A model generated the notes under the pieces. That model saw only the letters and a program-made list of their open reading frames with translations. It searched no databases and was not told where the DNA came from. This document shows, in pieces, positions 1-8,541 of a stretch of 64,000 bases of DNA; position 1 is the first letter of the stretch; every line of letters starts with the position of its first letter. Made by a program: the position numbers and the translations under genes. The stretch is taken from assembly GCF_006517625.1 (NCBI RefSeq), contig NZ_VHQI01000003.1:62001-126000 (forward strand), written 5' to 3'. This stretch comes from Mixta tenebrionis (GTDB lineage: Bacteria; Pseudomonadota; Gammaproteobacteria; Enterobacterales; Enterobacteriaceae).

Positions 1-2
1 GA

Positions 3-563
3 TTCTGGTGGCTGGTCGCTGTACTGGGTAAAATGCCGCTCGCACTGGGGAAAATCTGGCTGCTGGTTAGCATGGCGCTGGGAATCGTCTTCGTCTGGGC
101 AATGACCCGCGTTTACCTGATCGATACCGTGCCGACCTGGCATACTGGCTATACGACGCTGGTGTTCTTCATGACGGTGTTGCTCAGCGGTCCGCTGTTC
201 GCGGCGTTACTGCTACGGGCTTCCGGCGTCACTTTTAGCGGAACCATGTTCGCCAGTATCAGCGTGCTGGCGTTGCTGGTCAGCGTGGCGGTCGTTGTCC
301 TGCAGGGTATGTCGCTGGCGACGATTCACAGTTCGGTTCAGCAGGCCTCTGCGCTGGTGCCGGATTACGCCTCCCTGCAGGTATGGCGTGTGGTGCTGCT
401 TGCCGCCGGGCTGGGCTGCTGGATCTGCCCGCTGGTGCGTCGTAAAGAGCCGCATGTCACCGGCTTACTGTTGGGCCTGCTTTTGGTGCTTGGCGGCGAA
501 ATAATGGGGCGCGGCCTGTTTTATGGCCTGCATATGACCGTCGGTATGGCAGTGGCTGGTTAA
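3..563 (+). CDS. dmsC: Anaerobic DMSO reductase membrane anchor subunit DmsC (3' part)
   Basis: The open frame runs in from the left edge, so the N-terminus is missing; 186 residues are visible, against about 287 for the family. The protein is almost entirely hydrophobic, with about five visible membrane segments, as expected for the DmsC/YnfH subunit. That subunit anchors the molybdoenzyme and Fe-S subunits on the inner membrane and passes electrons from menaquinol. The chaperone gene dmsD follows 42 bp downstream, which supports the call. YnfH, the paralogue in ynfEFGH-dmsD operons, is equally possible because that operon also ends in dmsD. Confidence 0.85.
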   Translation, partial: FWWLVAVLGKMPLALGKIWLLVSMALGIVFVWAMTRVYLIDTVPTWHTGYTTLVFFMTVLLSGPLFAALLLRASGVTFSGTMFASISVLALLVSVAVVVLQGMSLATIHSSVQQASALVPDYASLQVWRVVLLAAGLGCWICPLVRRKEPHVTGLLLGLLLVLGGEIMGRGLFYGLHMTVGMAVAG

Positions 564-605
564 CAAATCGGTACGGGGAAACCCGTACCTTTCAGGACAA
601 TTTCT

Positions 606-1220
606 ATGACAGAGTTTAACCCCAGTGATGATTTTTCCATGACGGCACGCGTACTTGGAGCGCTGTTCTATTACGCGCCGGACAGCGCGGAAGCCGCACC
701 GCTGGTTTCAGCATTATCGACGGATGGCTGGCAAACGCAATGGCCGCTTCCGCCAGCCGTGTTGTCACCACTGGCAGCAGGATTTAAGAGCGGCAGTGAT
801 AAATCTCTGACAGAGGCCTTTCAGCGTTTATTTGTTGGCCCCTATGCCTTGCCGGCGCCGCCATGGGGTTCTGTTTGGTTGGATCGAGAAAACGTCCTGT
901 TTGGGGAATCTACGCTGGCCCTACGTCAGTGGATGTATGACAACGGCATTCGCTTCGAAATTCAGCAGAACGAACCAGAAGATCACTTTGGAGCATTGTT
1001 GTTGATGGCGGCATGGCTATCGGAGACGGGGCGATACGGTGAATGCGAACAGTTGCTGGCCTGGCATCTTTTCCCGTGGTCATTCCGTTTCCTCGATATT
1101 TTTGTTGAGAATGCCGACCATCCTTTTTATCAGGCATTAGGTGAGTTAGCCCGTCAGACTCTGGCACGATGGGCATCGTGTTTGCTGCTCCCGGTGGCGG
1201 TGAAACCAATAACACGATAA
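606..1220 (+). CDS. dmsD: Tat proofreading chaperone DmsD
   Basis: 204 residues, the same length as E. coli DmsD (TorD/DmsD/NarJ-type family, all helical). The family binds the twin-arginine leader of the DMSO reductase catalytic subunit in the cytoplasm and holds it until cofactor insertion is complete. The family-typical hydrophobic/proline segment (LFVGPYALPAPPWGSVW) is present near residues 75-92, and the acidic EPEDHFG motif near 121-127. It is the last gene of the dms operon. A weak RBS (aggacaattt) lies ahead of the ATG. Confidence 0.92.
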   Translation: MTEFNPSDDFSMTARVLGALFYYAPDSAEAAPLVSALSTDGWQTQWPLPPAVLSPLAAGFKSGSDKSLTEAFQRLFVGPYALPAPPWGSVWLDRENVLFGESTLALRQWMYDNGIRFEIQQNEPEDHFGALLLMAAWLSETGRYGECEQLLAWHLFPWSFRFLDIFVENADHPFYQALGELARQTLARWASCLLLPVAVKPITR

Positions 1221-1252
1221 GCCACAGGTTTTTCCCGTATCAGGACGAGTCA

Positions 1253-1638
1253 ATGCAAACAAAAAAGCCTGAACTTTCGCTCAGGCTTTCTCGTTGAATA
1301 ATGGCGGTGAGGGGGGGATTGACTCGCTGCGCTCGCCCTGCGGGCAGCCTGCGGCTGTCCAACCGCTGCGCGGTTGTCGGACCCGGCGGGGGTTCTCATC
1401 ACCCCCCTGGCCGGTGCGCTATGCAAACAAAAAAGCCTGAACTTTCGCTCAGGCTTTCTCGTTGAAAAATGGCGGTGAGGGGGGGGATTGACTCGCTGCG
1501 CTCGCCCTGCGGGCAGCCTGCGGCTGTCCAACCGCTGCGCGGTTGTCGAACCCGGCGGGGGTTCTCATCACCCCCCTGGCCGGTGCGCTATGCAAACAAA
1601 AAAGCCTGAACTTTCGCTCAGGCTTTCTCGTTGAATAA
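1253..1638 (-). repeat. Two and a fraction tandem ~168-bp repeats carrying the tRNA-Ser 3' end and its terminator
   Basis: Units start at 1253, 1421 and 1590 (period 168-169 bp). Each begins with the same terminator-like hairpin (AAGCCTGA...TCAGGCTT). It continues into a copy of the last 19 bp of the neighbouring tRNA-Ser gene (20 in the middle unit, from an extra G), then a GC-rich palindromic stretch. In the third unit the tRNA-like segment is the real tRNA 3' end. The only open frames here are Arg/Pro-rich, follow the repeat, and are not credible genes. The arrangement resembles the tyrT (rtT) repeats of E. coli. Confidence 0.9.
1590..1632 (-). terminator. Terminator of tRNA-Ser
   Basis: The hairpin AAGCCTGA / TCAGGCTT has a run of A on its left side on the + strand, which is a U-run for leftward transcripts. 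It lies just after the tRNA 3' end. The same hairpin recurs at 1261-1292 and 1428-1460 in the upstream repeat units. Confidence 0.8.
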
Positions 1639-1726
1639 TGGCGGTGAGGGGGGGATTCGAACCCCCGATACGTTGCCGTATACACACTTTCCAGGCGTGC
1701 TCCTTCAGCCACTCGGACACCTCACC
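1639..1726 (-). tRNA. tRNA-Ser (anticodon GGA)
   Basis: Read on the minus strand, the 88-nt sequence starts GGTGAGG, pairs with CCTCACC, and ends in an encoded G-CCA. It has a long class II variable arm, a GGTTCGAATCC T-loop, and the anticodon GGA (complement of 1690-1692) in a CUGGAAA loop. This fits serine tRNA reading UCC/UCU (serW/serX type). The 3' 19 bp are duplicated in the downstream repeats. Confidence 0.95.
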
Positions 1727-1855
1727 ACATTGTCAGCTGCTACCGCTCAGGGTGGCAACGGGGCGCTACTATAGGGAGTTGCCCTGACAGGGTCAAGCAC
1801 TATTTCCTTCATTTGTAACACCCGGTTAAGCCTTAACCATTAAAGCCACCGCACA

Positions 1856-1873
1856 AGGTCATAAAACTGCCAT
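1856..1873 (+). promoter_or_regulatory. Pho box upstream of phoA
   Basis: AGGTCAT-AAAA-CTGCCAT forms two 7-bp direct repeats with a 4-bp A-rich spacer. It matches the PhoB consensus CTGTCAT-N4-CTGTCAT at 5 of 7 and 6 of 7 positions. It lies about 80 bp ahead of the phoA start, so phosphate-starvation induction is expected. Confidence 0.75.
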
Positions 1874-1954
1874 TAAGCGGTAAAAAAAAGATCACCTCAC
1901 TGTCGCACACTGCTTCACACAGCGTTAATGCTGTTATTAACAAGGATTAAATGG

Positions 1955-3364
1955 ATGAAAAAACAGCCTTTATTTGCCGTCTCGTTGCTGGCGGCGTTGG
2001 TGTGCGGTAGCGCCGCGGCGGAGATGTCTGCCATTACGCGCGCGGCGCAGGGCGATATTACCCAGTTCGGCGGCGCACGGCGCTTTAGCGGCGATCGGAC
2101 CGAAGCGCTGAAAGCCTCGCTCAGCAATGCGCCAGCGAAAAACGTCATTCTGCTGATTGGCGACGGCATGGGCGATTCAGAGATCACGCTGGCGCGCAAC
2201 TATGCGCTGGGAGCGGGCGGCTTTTTTAAAGGTATCGATGCGCTGCCGCTAACCGGTCAGTATACCCATTACTCCCTGGATAAAGAGACGCATAAGCCGG
2301 GCTATGTTACCGATTCGGCGGCCTCGGCCACCGCCTGGTCTACCGGGGTAAAAACCTACAACGGCGCGCTGGGCGTTGACGTTAACGGCAAAGATCATAT
2401 GACCCTGCTGGAGATGGCGAAGGCGGGCGGTAAAGCGACCGGCAACGTCTCCACCGCCGAGCTGCAAGATGCCACGCCTGCCGCGCAGATTTCGCACGTT
2501 ACCTCGCGGAAGTGCTATGGGCCGGAAAAAACCAGCGAACTCTGCGCCAGCAACGCGCTGGAAAACGGCGGCAGGGGATCGATCGCCGAGCAGCTGCTTG
2601 TCGCTCGTGCCGATGTCACGCTGGGCGGCGGCGGCAAAACCTTTAGCGAAACGGCGAAGGCGGGCGATTATCAGGGGAAAACCCTGCGCGAGCAGGCGCA
2701 GGCGCGCGGCTACCGGCTGGTTGAGGATCTCAACGGCCTGCAAGCGGTCACCGAGGCGAATAAGCAACAGCCGCTGCTGGGGTTGTTCAGCGCAGGTAAT
2801 ATGCCGGTGCGCTGGCAGGGACCAAAAGCGAGCTATCACGGTAACCTCGATAAGCCCGCCGTTACCTGCGAAATAAACGCGGAACGTCCCGCCTCTACGC
2901 CGACGCTGGCGCAGATGACCGATAAAGCGATTACCTTGCTCAGCAAGAATCCGCAGGGCTTTTTCCTGCAGGTTGAGGGCGCTTCCATTGATAAGCAGGA
3001 TCATGCCGCTAACCCGTGCGGTCAGATTGGCGAAACGGTCGATCTGGATGAAGCGGTGCAGAAGGCGCTTGATTTTGCGCGTAAGGATGGCAACACGCTG
3101 GTTATCGTCACCGCTGACCATGCGCACTCCAGCCAGATTGTGGAAAACGGCACTAAAGCGCCGGGGCTAACGCAGGCGCTGAATACCAAAGATGGCGCAG
3201 TGATGACCGTCAGCTACGGCAACTCGGAAGGGGAATCACAGGAGCATACCGGCGCGCAGCTGCGTATTGCTGCCTATGGTCCGCATGCGGCCAACGTGGC
3301 TGGCCTGACCGATCAAACCGACCTGTTCTTTACTATCCGCGATGCGCTGGGCCTGCAGCCCTGA
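1955..3364 (+). CDS. phoA: Alkaline phosphatase PhoA
   Basis: Periplasmic homodimeric phosphomonoesterase that releases phosphate from organic esters. I start at 1955 because AAGGA at 1942-1946 sits at proper spacing and the product begins with a clean signal peptide (MKKQPLF..., AAA cleavage near residue 22). An upstream in-frame ATG at 1928 would add nine residues with no RBS. The protein is 469 aa, against 471 in E. coli. The nucleophile motif VTDSAAS (Ser121) and metal ligands in [10 protein letters not shown] and TADHAH are intact. Two disulfide pairs are plausible from [11 protein letters not shown] and the TC/PC cysteines. A Pho box lies upstream. Confidence 0.96.
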   Translation: MKKQPLFAVSLLAALVCGSAAAEMSAITRAAQGDITQFGGARRFSGDRTEALKASLSNAPAKNVILLIGDGMGDSEITLARNYALGAGGFFKGIDALPLTGQYTHYSLDKETHKPGYVTDSAASATAWSTGVKTYNGALGVDVNGKDHMTLLEMAKAGGKATGNVSTAELQDATPAAQISHVTSRKCYGPEKTSELCASNALENGGRGSIAEQLLVARADVTLGGGGKTFSETAKAGDYQGKTLREQAQARGYRLVEDLNGLQAVTEANKQQPLLGLFSAGNMPVRWQGPKASYHGNLDKPAVTCEINAERPASTPTLAQMTDKAITLLSKNPQGFFLQVEGASIDKQDHAANPCGQIGETVDLDEAVQKALDFARKDGNTLVIVTADHAHSSQIVENGTKAPGLTQALNTKDGAVMTVSYGNSEGESQEHTGAQLRIAAYGPHAANVAGLTDQTDLFFTIRDALGLQP

Positions 3365-3384
3365 TACGCCGCAGGCAATAGCGC

Positions 3385-3569
3385 GAGGCGCGTTGCCCTG
3401 CGGGCCACTACTGCCGCTTGTCAGCTTTGCGGCGGCAATGGCGCGTATGCAAAAACGCTAAAGAAAACTATCCTGCCGGCCCGGCGCGCGCCTTCTCCGC
3501 TGTGAGGCGCGTTGCCCTGCGGGCCGTCGCTGCCGTTTATCAGCGCCAGCGCGGCAGCAATGGCCCGTC
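3385..3569. repeat. Pair of BIME/REP-like palindromic elements between phoA and msrA
   Basis: Two imperfect copies of about 65 bp (3385-3450 and 3504-3569) share GAGGCGCGTTGCCCTGCGGGCC, each followed by a CTGCCG stretch and closed by a near-complementary GGCAATGG / CAGCAATGG arm. They fill the space between two convergent genes. That is typical of REP-type elements, which often end transcripts or stabilise their 3' ends. Confidence 0.6.
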
Positions 3570-3582
3570 ACAGGCAGAAGAT

Positions 3583-4122
3583 TCAGGAAGATGACTTCAC
3601 GCGATTAGCGAAGCTTTTGCGCAGCTTCTGCAGCTTGGGCGGAATCACCGCCAGGCAATAGCCGTTACGCTGACCGGCGCCTTCCCAGTAATCCTGATGG
3701 TAAGCTTCCGCCGGATAAAACTCTTTCAGCGGTTCGATAGTGGTGACGATAGGATCGCTGTGATCCTGCTGCGCGCGGGCGATAGCCGCTTTAGCCTCAG
3801 CTTCCTGTTCCGCGTTAGCCGGAAAAATCGCCGAGCGGTACTGGGTGCCGATATCGTTGCCCTGACGGTTAAGCTGGGTGGGATCGTGGGTCGCAAAGCT
3901 GATATCCAGCAGATCGCCATAGCTAATCTGCTGCGGATCGAAGCCGATGCGGATCGCTTCGGCATGTCCGGTAGCGCCGCTGCATACCTGCTCATAGCTG
4001 GGGTCAGGGCGCGCGCCGCCGGTATAGCCGCTTTCTACGGATACCACGCCGATAAGATCTTTAAATACCGCTTCGGTGCACCAGAAGCAGCCGCCCGCAA
4101 TTACCGCATATTCGATTGCCAT
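3583..4122 (-). CDS. msrA: Peptide-methionine (S)-S-oxide reductase MsrA
   Basis: Repairs the S-epimer of methionine sulfoxide in proteins using thioredoxin. The catalytic GCFWC motif is at residues 11-15 (Cys12 nucleophile), and Cys156 in NGYCLAV is a candidate resolving cysteine. I start at 4122 because GGAGAG precedes this ATG and the motif then sits next to the N-terminus; the frame is open upstream without an RBS. The 179-aa form is shorter than E. coli MsrA (212 aa), lacking its N-terminal extension. Convergent with phoA. Confidence 0.93.
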   Translation of the reverse strand: MAIEYAVIAGGCFWCTEAVFKDLIGVVSVESGYTGGARPDPSYEQVCSGATGHAEAIRIGFDPQQISYGDLLDISFATHDPTQLNRQGNDIGTQYRSAIFPANAEQEAEAKAAIARAQQDHSDPIVTTIEPLKEFYPAEAYHQDYWEGAGQRNGYCLAVIPPKLQKLRKSFANRVKSSS

Positions 4123-4367
4123 TGTTCTATTCTCTCCGGAAGGATGGTGAAGCGTAGTGCTGCATCCTCGCATAACCTGCGGTTAACGAGCAAATAACCC
4201 CGCTCTTTCTGTTCAGCAAAACAGCTAACAGGAGAAACTTTCATGTTACATCAGCCGTCTGGCTGAGAGCGGCGCCGATCGTTGTGGCCGCCTTACCGGG
4301 CGCTGCGGGGGAAAAGGGAAGAGCGACTGTATGCCGCTACTGATAAAAGTAGCGGCAGAAAGCGGAA

Positions 4368-5564
4368 TTAACGGCTGTTCAGGCGAATCGCAAGGCCGCC
4401 TGCCGCCGCCAGCGTTGCCAGCGCGACTACGCCGTTCCAGCCCGCCAGCGCCAGCGCATGGCTGCCCAGCGCCGCGCCGCTCGCCATACCGATAAATACC
4501 ACGGTAAACATCACCGCGTTCAGGCGGCTGCGCGCTGCCGGATCCAGGCTGTAGATCAGCGTCTGGTGAGCAATCAGCGTCGCCTGCAGACCCAGATCGA
4601 AACCGATAGCGGAGATAACAATTACCGCCATCTGCGCCGGCGGTGACAGCAGCGGCATAACAAACATCAGGGCAAAGGAGAGCGTGACCAGCGCCGCGCC
4701 GATGCGTGTTACCTGGTTTGGGCCGCGGCGATCGGCAATCGCCCCGGCAATCGGCGCCGCCAGCGCGCCCGCCGCGCCCGCCAGGCCAAAGGCGCCCGCG
4801 CTGGCGCTGCCGAGGTGATAACGCTCCGCCAGCATCAGCGCCAGCGTTGACCAGAAGGCGCTAAAGGCCACCGACAGCAGACCCTGCGCCAGCGCCGCAC
4901 GGCGCAGCGGAGCGTGACGCAGCCAGAGCTGCCCCAGCGAACGCAGCAGCGCCAGGTAAGAGAGGCGTGAACCAGGCGTAAAGCGCGGCAGCGCCTGCCA
5001 GATGGCGAGGGTGATTATCAGCACGCCGAGGGCGGCGGCACTATAGACGCTACGCCAGCCAAACCAGTCGGCAACCGCGCCGCTGATCACCCGTGACAGC
5101 AGAATTCCCGCCAGCAGGCCGGTCATTACCGTACCGACGGTTCTACCGCGCTGCTGTTCGCTGGCAAGCGTTGCCGCCGCCGGAATAATATCCTGCGCCA
5201 CGGTGGCCGCCAGCCCCATCGCCAGGCTGGTTAGCAGCAACATGCTGAAGGTGCCGCTCAGGCTGCAAAACAGCAGAGTCAGCGCCAGCAGCAGCCCCTT
5301 CAGCAGAATGATATGGCGACGATCGTAGCGGTCGCCAAGCGGCGTCAGAAACAGAATGCCGAGCGCATAGCCGAGCTGGGTCAGCGTCGGCACCAGGCCG
5401 GTATCGGCGATGCTGGCATGAAAGCTGCCGCCCACCGCGCCGAGCATCGGCTGGCTGTAATAGATAGAAGCCACGCTCAACCCGGCGCCGCTCGCCAGCA
5501 GGAACTGCGTGCTGCGCGACAGGCCGCTGGCGTCAGCGGTAGAAGAGGGCAGTGAAAGCGACAT
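4368..5564 (-). CDS. MFS transporter (drug/sugar efflux type), partner of the divergent LysR regulator
   Basis: 398 aa with about twelve membrane segments. The MFS loop 2-3 motif GDRYDRRH is near residue 75. A second half-repeat loop contains IADRRG. The start at 5564 has GGAGAG nine bases upstream. The sequence resembles the YnfM-like exporter group, but the substrate cannot be read from the sequence. It is divergent from the LysR gene with a 95-bp gap, so that regulator probably controls it. The 194 bp downstream hold no gene apart from a seven-codon frame at 4243-4266 with a good RBS. Confidence 0.85.
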   Translation of the reverse strand: MSLSLPSSTADASGLSRSTQFLLASGAGLSVASIYYSQPMLGAVGGSFHASIADTGLVPTLTQLGYALGILFLTPLGDRYDRRHIILLKGLLLALTLLFCSLSGTFSMLLLTSLAMGLAATVAQDIIPAAATLASEQQRGRTVGTVMTGLLAGILLSRVISGAVADWFGWRSVYSAAALGVLIITLAIWQALPRFTPGSRLSYLALLRSLGQLWLRHAPLRRAALAQGLLSVAFSAFWSTLALMLAERYHLGSASAGAFGLAGAAGALAAPIAGAIADRRGPNQVTRIGAALVTLSFALMFVMPLLSPPAQMAVIVISAIGFDLGLQATLIAHQTLIYSLDPAARSRLNAVMFTVVFIGMASGAALGSHALALAGWNGVVALATLAAAGGLAIRLNSR

Positions 5565-5646
5565 GAGGATCTCTCCAAAAGCGAATGTGCGGCTATTTTT
5601 CGCTTTCGCCAGCGCAATGGGTAGCCGTCGCCGGGGTAAAACTGTT

Positions 5647-5661
5647 ATACGTAATACGTAT
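5647..5661. promoter_or_regulatory. Perfect inverted repeat overlapping the LysR start codon
   Basis: ATACGTA-A-TACGTAT is a perfect 7-bp inverted repeat with a one-base centre in the divergent promoter region. Its right end contains the first two bases of the LysR start codon. Self-repression by the LysR product or another regulator is inference. Confidence 0.5.
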
Positions 5662-6616
5662 GAAAGAACCAAACGCTATCGGTACAGACCGTATAACGCT
5701 GTTGCATACCTTTGTGCGCATCGTCGAGAGCGGCAGTCTCTCCGCCGCCGCACAGCAGATGCAGACCAGCCAGCCTACCGTGAGCCGGCGTTTACAGACG
5801 CTGGAGCAGCTGCTTGGCGCGCGTTTAATTCAGCGCACCACCCACCATATGAAGCTGACCGACGATGGCGAGCGCTGTTATCAGCATGCGCGCCGCCTGA
5901 CGGAGCAGTGGCTGCTGCTGGAGGACGATCTGCAGGCCGTCAGCGATGAGCCGGTCGGCGTGTTAAGGGTACGCGCGCCGCACGCCTTCGGTCAGGATCA
6001 GCTGATTGCGCCGCTGGGCGATTATCTGCGCCGCTATCCGCTGACGCGCATTGAGTGGACGCTGAACGATCATACGCCCGATTTTATTGCCGAGGGCATC
6101 GACTGCGCCATCCACGTTGGCGAGGTTACCGATCCGTCGGTGGTCGCCATTCTGCTGGCCGAGGTGCCGCGCATTGTGATCGCCGCGCCCGATCTGCTGG
6201 CGCAGTTTGCGCCGGTGCGTCAGGTGGCGGACTTAACGCAGCTGCCCTGGCTGGCGCTGCGCATTTTCTACAGCAATGAGGTGATCCTTAACGATGCGCG
6301 CAGCGGCGAACATTTCCAGTTTCCGATTACGCCGCGCCTGAGCAGCGACAGCCTGTATGCGGTGCGGCGTGCTGCGCTGGACGGCCTCGGCGCGGCGATG
6401 GTCTCCGCCTGGGTAGTAAAGGAAGATTTGCAGGCGGGACGTTTGCAACAGCTGACGCCCGGCTGGCAGGCGCCGCCGCTGCCGGTTTATCTGCTCTATC
6501 CCTACGCCAGCTACTATCCGGCGCGCCTGCGCCAGTTTATCGCGCTGATGCGCGAAGTGATGCCGCGTATCACCGGCACGCAGCCGCCCAGCCGCCAGCC
6601 GCGTCCGGCGCCCTGA
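5660..6616 (+). CDS. LysR-family transcriptional regulator
   Basis: 318 aa. An N-terminal winged helix-turn-helix (GSLSAAAQQMQTSQPTVSRR, about residues 28-47) is followed by a substrate-binding LysR domain (about 100-300). I chose the ATG at 5660 because it puts the HTH near the N-terminus as usual; there is no strong RBS, and the start overlaps an inverted repeat. It is closest in style to the group that regulates adjacent, divergently transcribed exporters or dehydrogenases. Its likely target is the divergent MFS gene. The ligand is unknown. Confidence 0.9.
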   Translation: MKEPNAIGTDRITLLHTFVRIVESGSLSAAAQQMQTSQPTVSRRLQTLEQLLGARLIQRTTHHMKLTDDGERCYQHARRLTEQWLLLEDDLQAVSDEPVGVLRVRAPHAFGQDQLIAPLGDYLRRYPLTRIEWTLNDHTPDFIAEGIDCAIHVGEVTDPSVVAILLAEVPRIVIAAPDLLAQFAPVRQVADLTQLPWLALRIFYSNEVILNDARSGEHFQFPITPRLSSDSLYAVRRAALDGLGAAMVSAWVVKEDLQAGRLQQLTPGWQAPPLPVYLLYPYASYYPARLRQFIALMREVMPRITGTQPPSRQPRPAP

Positions 6617-6712
6617 AGCTTAAAAAACGGCGTACGCTGCGCGGCGAATTATGCTTATTCCGCTCCTGTCGCGTTACGCGCCTTCTATACTCTCTGATAT
6701 TAAGGAGGCGCT

Positions 6713-7396
6713 ATGTGCGGACGCTTTACTCAAATTCAGTCGCGTGAGGCCTGGCTGTCGCTGCTTGAGGGGCAGGCGGAGCGCGCTATTGCCTGGGATG
6801 AACAGCCGACAGGGCGCTATAACGTCGCGCCTGGCAGCAATGTGCTGCTGTTGAATCATCGTGACGACGCGCTGCATCTCGATCCGGTGTTCTGGGGCTA
6901 TGCGCCGCCGTGGTGGCATAAGGCGCCGCTGATTAACGCGCGCGGCGAAACTGCGGCGGAGAGCAAAATGTTCCGTCCGCTCTGGCAGCATGGGCGCGCC
7001 GTTGTGATGGCGGACGGCTGGTTTGAGTGGAAGCGTGAAGGGGATAAGAAACAGCCTTACTATATCTTTCATCGTCGACGGCAGCCGCTGTTTTTCGCCG
7101 CCATCGGTCAGGCGCCCTATGGGCAGGCGCATGAGAAAGCGGGCTTTGTCATCGTTACCGCCGCCAGCGATCGCGGCATGGTCGATTTGCACGATCGGCG
7201 TCCGCTGGTGCTGGAGGCGGATGCGGTCTGCGCCTGGCTACATCCTGAAACCTCAGCCCGCCGCGCCAGCGAGCTGGCGCAGCAGGCGGCGATGGATGCG
7301 CAGCAGTTTAGCTGGCACCCGGTCAGCCGGGCGGTGGGCAATCCACATCATCAGCAGCCGGAGCTGGTGGAACCTGTTGACGATCCGCTTTGCTGA
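6713..7396 (+). CDS. yedK: Abasic-site processing protein YedK (SRAP/HMCES family)
   Basis: 227 aa SRAP-domain protein. It forms a covalent DNA-protein crosslink to abasic sites in single-stranded DNA through the amino group of Cys2, shielding them. All key residues are seen at family positions: Cys2 (MCGRF), Asn75 (INARGET), Glu105 (GWFEW) and His160 (DLHDRRP). The start is fixed by the need for Cys2 after Met removal, and by TAAGGAGG immediately upstream. Transcribed alone. Confidence 0.94.
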   Translation: MCGRFTQIQSREAWLSLLEGQAERAIAWDEQPTGRYNVAPGSNVLLLNHRDDALHLDPVFWGYAPPWWHKAPLINARGETAAESKMFRPLWQHGRAVVMADGWFEWKREGDKKQPYYIFHRRRQPLFFAAIGQAPYGQAHEKAGFVIVTAASDRGMVDLHDRRPLVLEADAVCAWLHPETSARRASELAQQAAMDAQQFSWHPVSRAVGNPHHQQPELVEPVDDPLC

Positions 7397-7725
7397 GGTT
7401 GAAAAACCTGTCGGTCCGGAAAAATTCAGTCAATTCTGAAAATGTCCGCCTGCCTGGCGCAGGTGGAATTCGCGTCTATACTGAGTTGTTACGATGTTCG
7501 CAAGAAGTGATGCGAGATGGGCAGTCGGTCACGCGCCGACGAACAACAGGTTAACTCAGGGGAGAGTCGTCATCGTTCGCTATCCAGCATTACGCCACTC
7601 ATCTCATTCAGAAGCGCCGTAAACCTGCCCACGTTCGCCTCCTTCCGCTGCGTCAAACCGTTCTCTGTTCGTTGCCATCCCAACCCGATAGCGCAACGGA
7701 CGTGATTCAAAGCCGGAGGAAGAGC
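7397..7725 (+). promoter_or_regulatory. otsBA leader with a sigma-S-like -10 at 7476-7482
   Basis: This 329-bp region has no credible gene. CTATACT preceded by GCGT at 7476-7482 matches the -10 preferred by sigma-S. That agrees with the known RpoS and osmotic induction of otsBA in E. coli. If used, the leader would be about 240 nt. No clear -35 is visible, which is common for sigma-S promoters. Confidence 0.5.
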
Positions 7726-8541
7726 GTGACAACCGTAGCAGCAGAACAAGCAACATTACCCTCACTGAGCGGCGGCCTCTACGCATTCTTCTTTGATGTT
7801 GACGGCACGCTGGCGGCGATTCAGCCGCGTCCCGATGAAGCCTTTATTCCTGAGCCGGTGCGGCAAACGCTGCAGGCGCTGTATCGTCTGAGCGGCGGCG
7901 CGCTGGCGCTGGTATCGGGGCGGCCGATTCACGAACTGGATATGCTGGCTGCGCCGCTGCGCGCGCCCGCCGCCGGGGTACACGGCGCCGAACGCCGCGA
8001 TGCCGGCGGTGAGTTACACCGCATTTCCCTGCCCGCCTCGCTGGGGCAGGAGCTGAGCGATACGCTGCACCAGGCGATGGCGCAGTGGCCCGGTACGCAG
8101 CTGGAGACTAAAGGAATGGCCTTTGCACTGCACTATCGCCGCGGCGAGCAGTATGCGGACCAGGTCATGCAGCTGGCGGAAAGGCTGGTTGCCCGCTATC
8201 CGGAGCTGGCGCTGCAGCCCGGTAAATGCGTGGTGGAGATTAAGCCACAGGGCGTGGACAAAGGAGCGGCAATCCAGGCTTTTATGGGAGAAGCGCCGTT
8301 TGCCGGACGTATTCCGGTATTTATTGGTGACGATTTGACGGATGAAAAAGGATTTCTTGCGGTCAACGCGCTGCAGGGCATCTCCGTCAAAGTCGGTGAA
8401 GGCTCAAGCCAGGCGCGCTATCGCCTGCATGGGGTAAATGAGGTTCACGCCTGGCTGGAGCAGATTAAATTACAACTAGAGCAAGACGAAACAACGTCGG
8501 TAAGGAGTCAAGGTTATGAGTCGCTTAGTGGTCGTATCTAA
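7726..8541 (+). CDS. otsB: Trehalose-6-phosphate phosphatase OtsB
   Basis: Converts trehalose-6-phosphate to the osmoprotectant trehalose in the cytoplasm. HAD-family motifs are FDVDGT (Asp24 nucleophile, Asp26), the VSGR loop, and FIGDDLTDE near the C-terminus. I chose the GTG at 7726 because GGAGGA lies six bases upstream; this gives 271 aa against 266 in E. coli, while the in-frame ATG at 7672 has no RBS. The 3' end overlaps otsA by 26 bp, so the two are translationally coupled. Confidence 0.94.
   Translation: MTTVAAEQATLPSLSGGLYAFFFDVDGTLAAIQPRPDEAFIPEPVRQTLQALYRLSGGALALVSGRPIHELDMLAAPLRAPAAGVHGAERRDAGGELHRISLPASLGQELSDTLHQAMAQWPGTQLETKGMAFALHYRRGEQYADQVMQLAERLVARYPELALQPGKCVVEIKPQGVDKGAAIQAFMGEAPFAGRIPVFIGDDLTDEKGFLAVNALQGISVKVGEGSSQARYRLHGVNEVHAWLEQIKLQLEQDETTSVRSQGYESLSGRI

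Noticed and set aside
1250-1712. Arg/Pro-rich open frames on the minus strand across the tRNA repeats
   Set aside because: They follow the repeat units and read through tRNA and terminator sequence; no ribosome sites.
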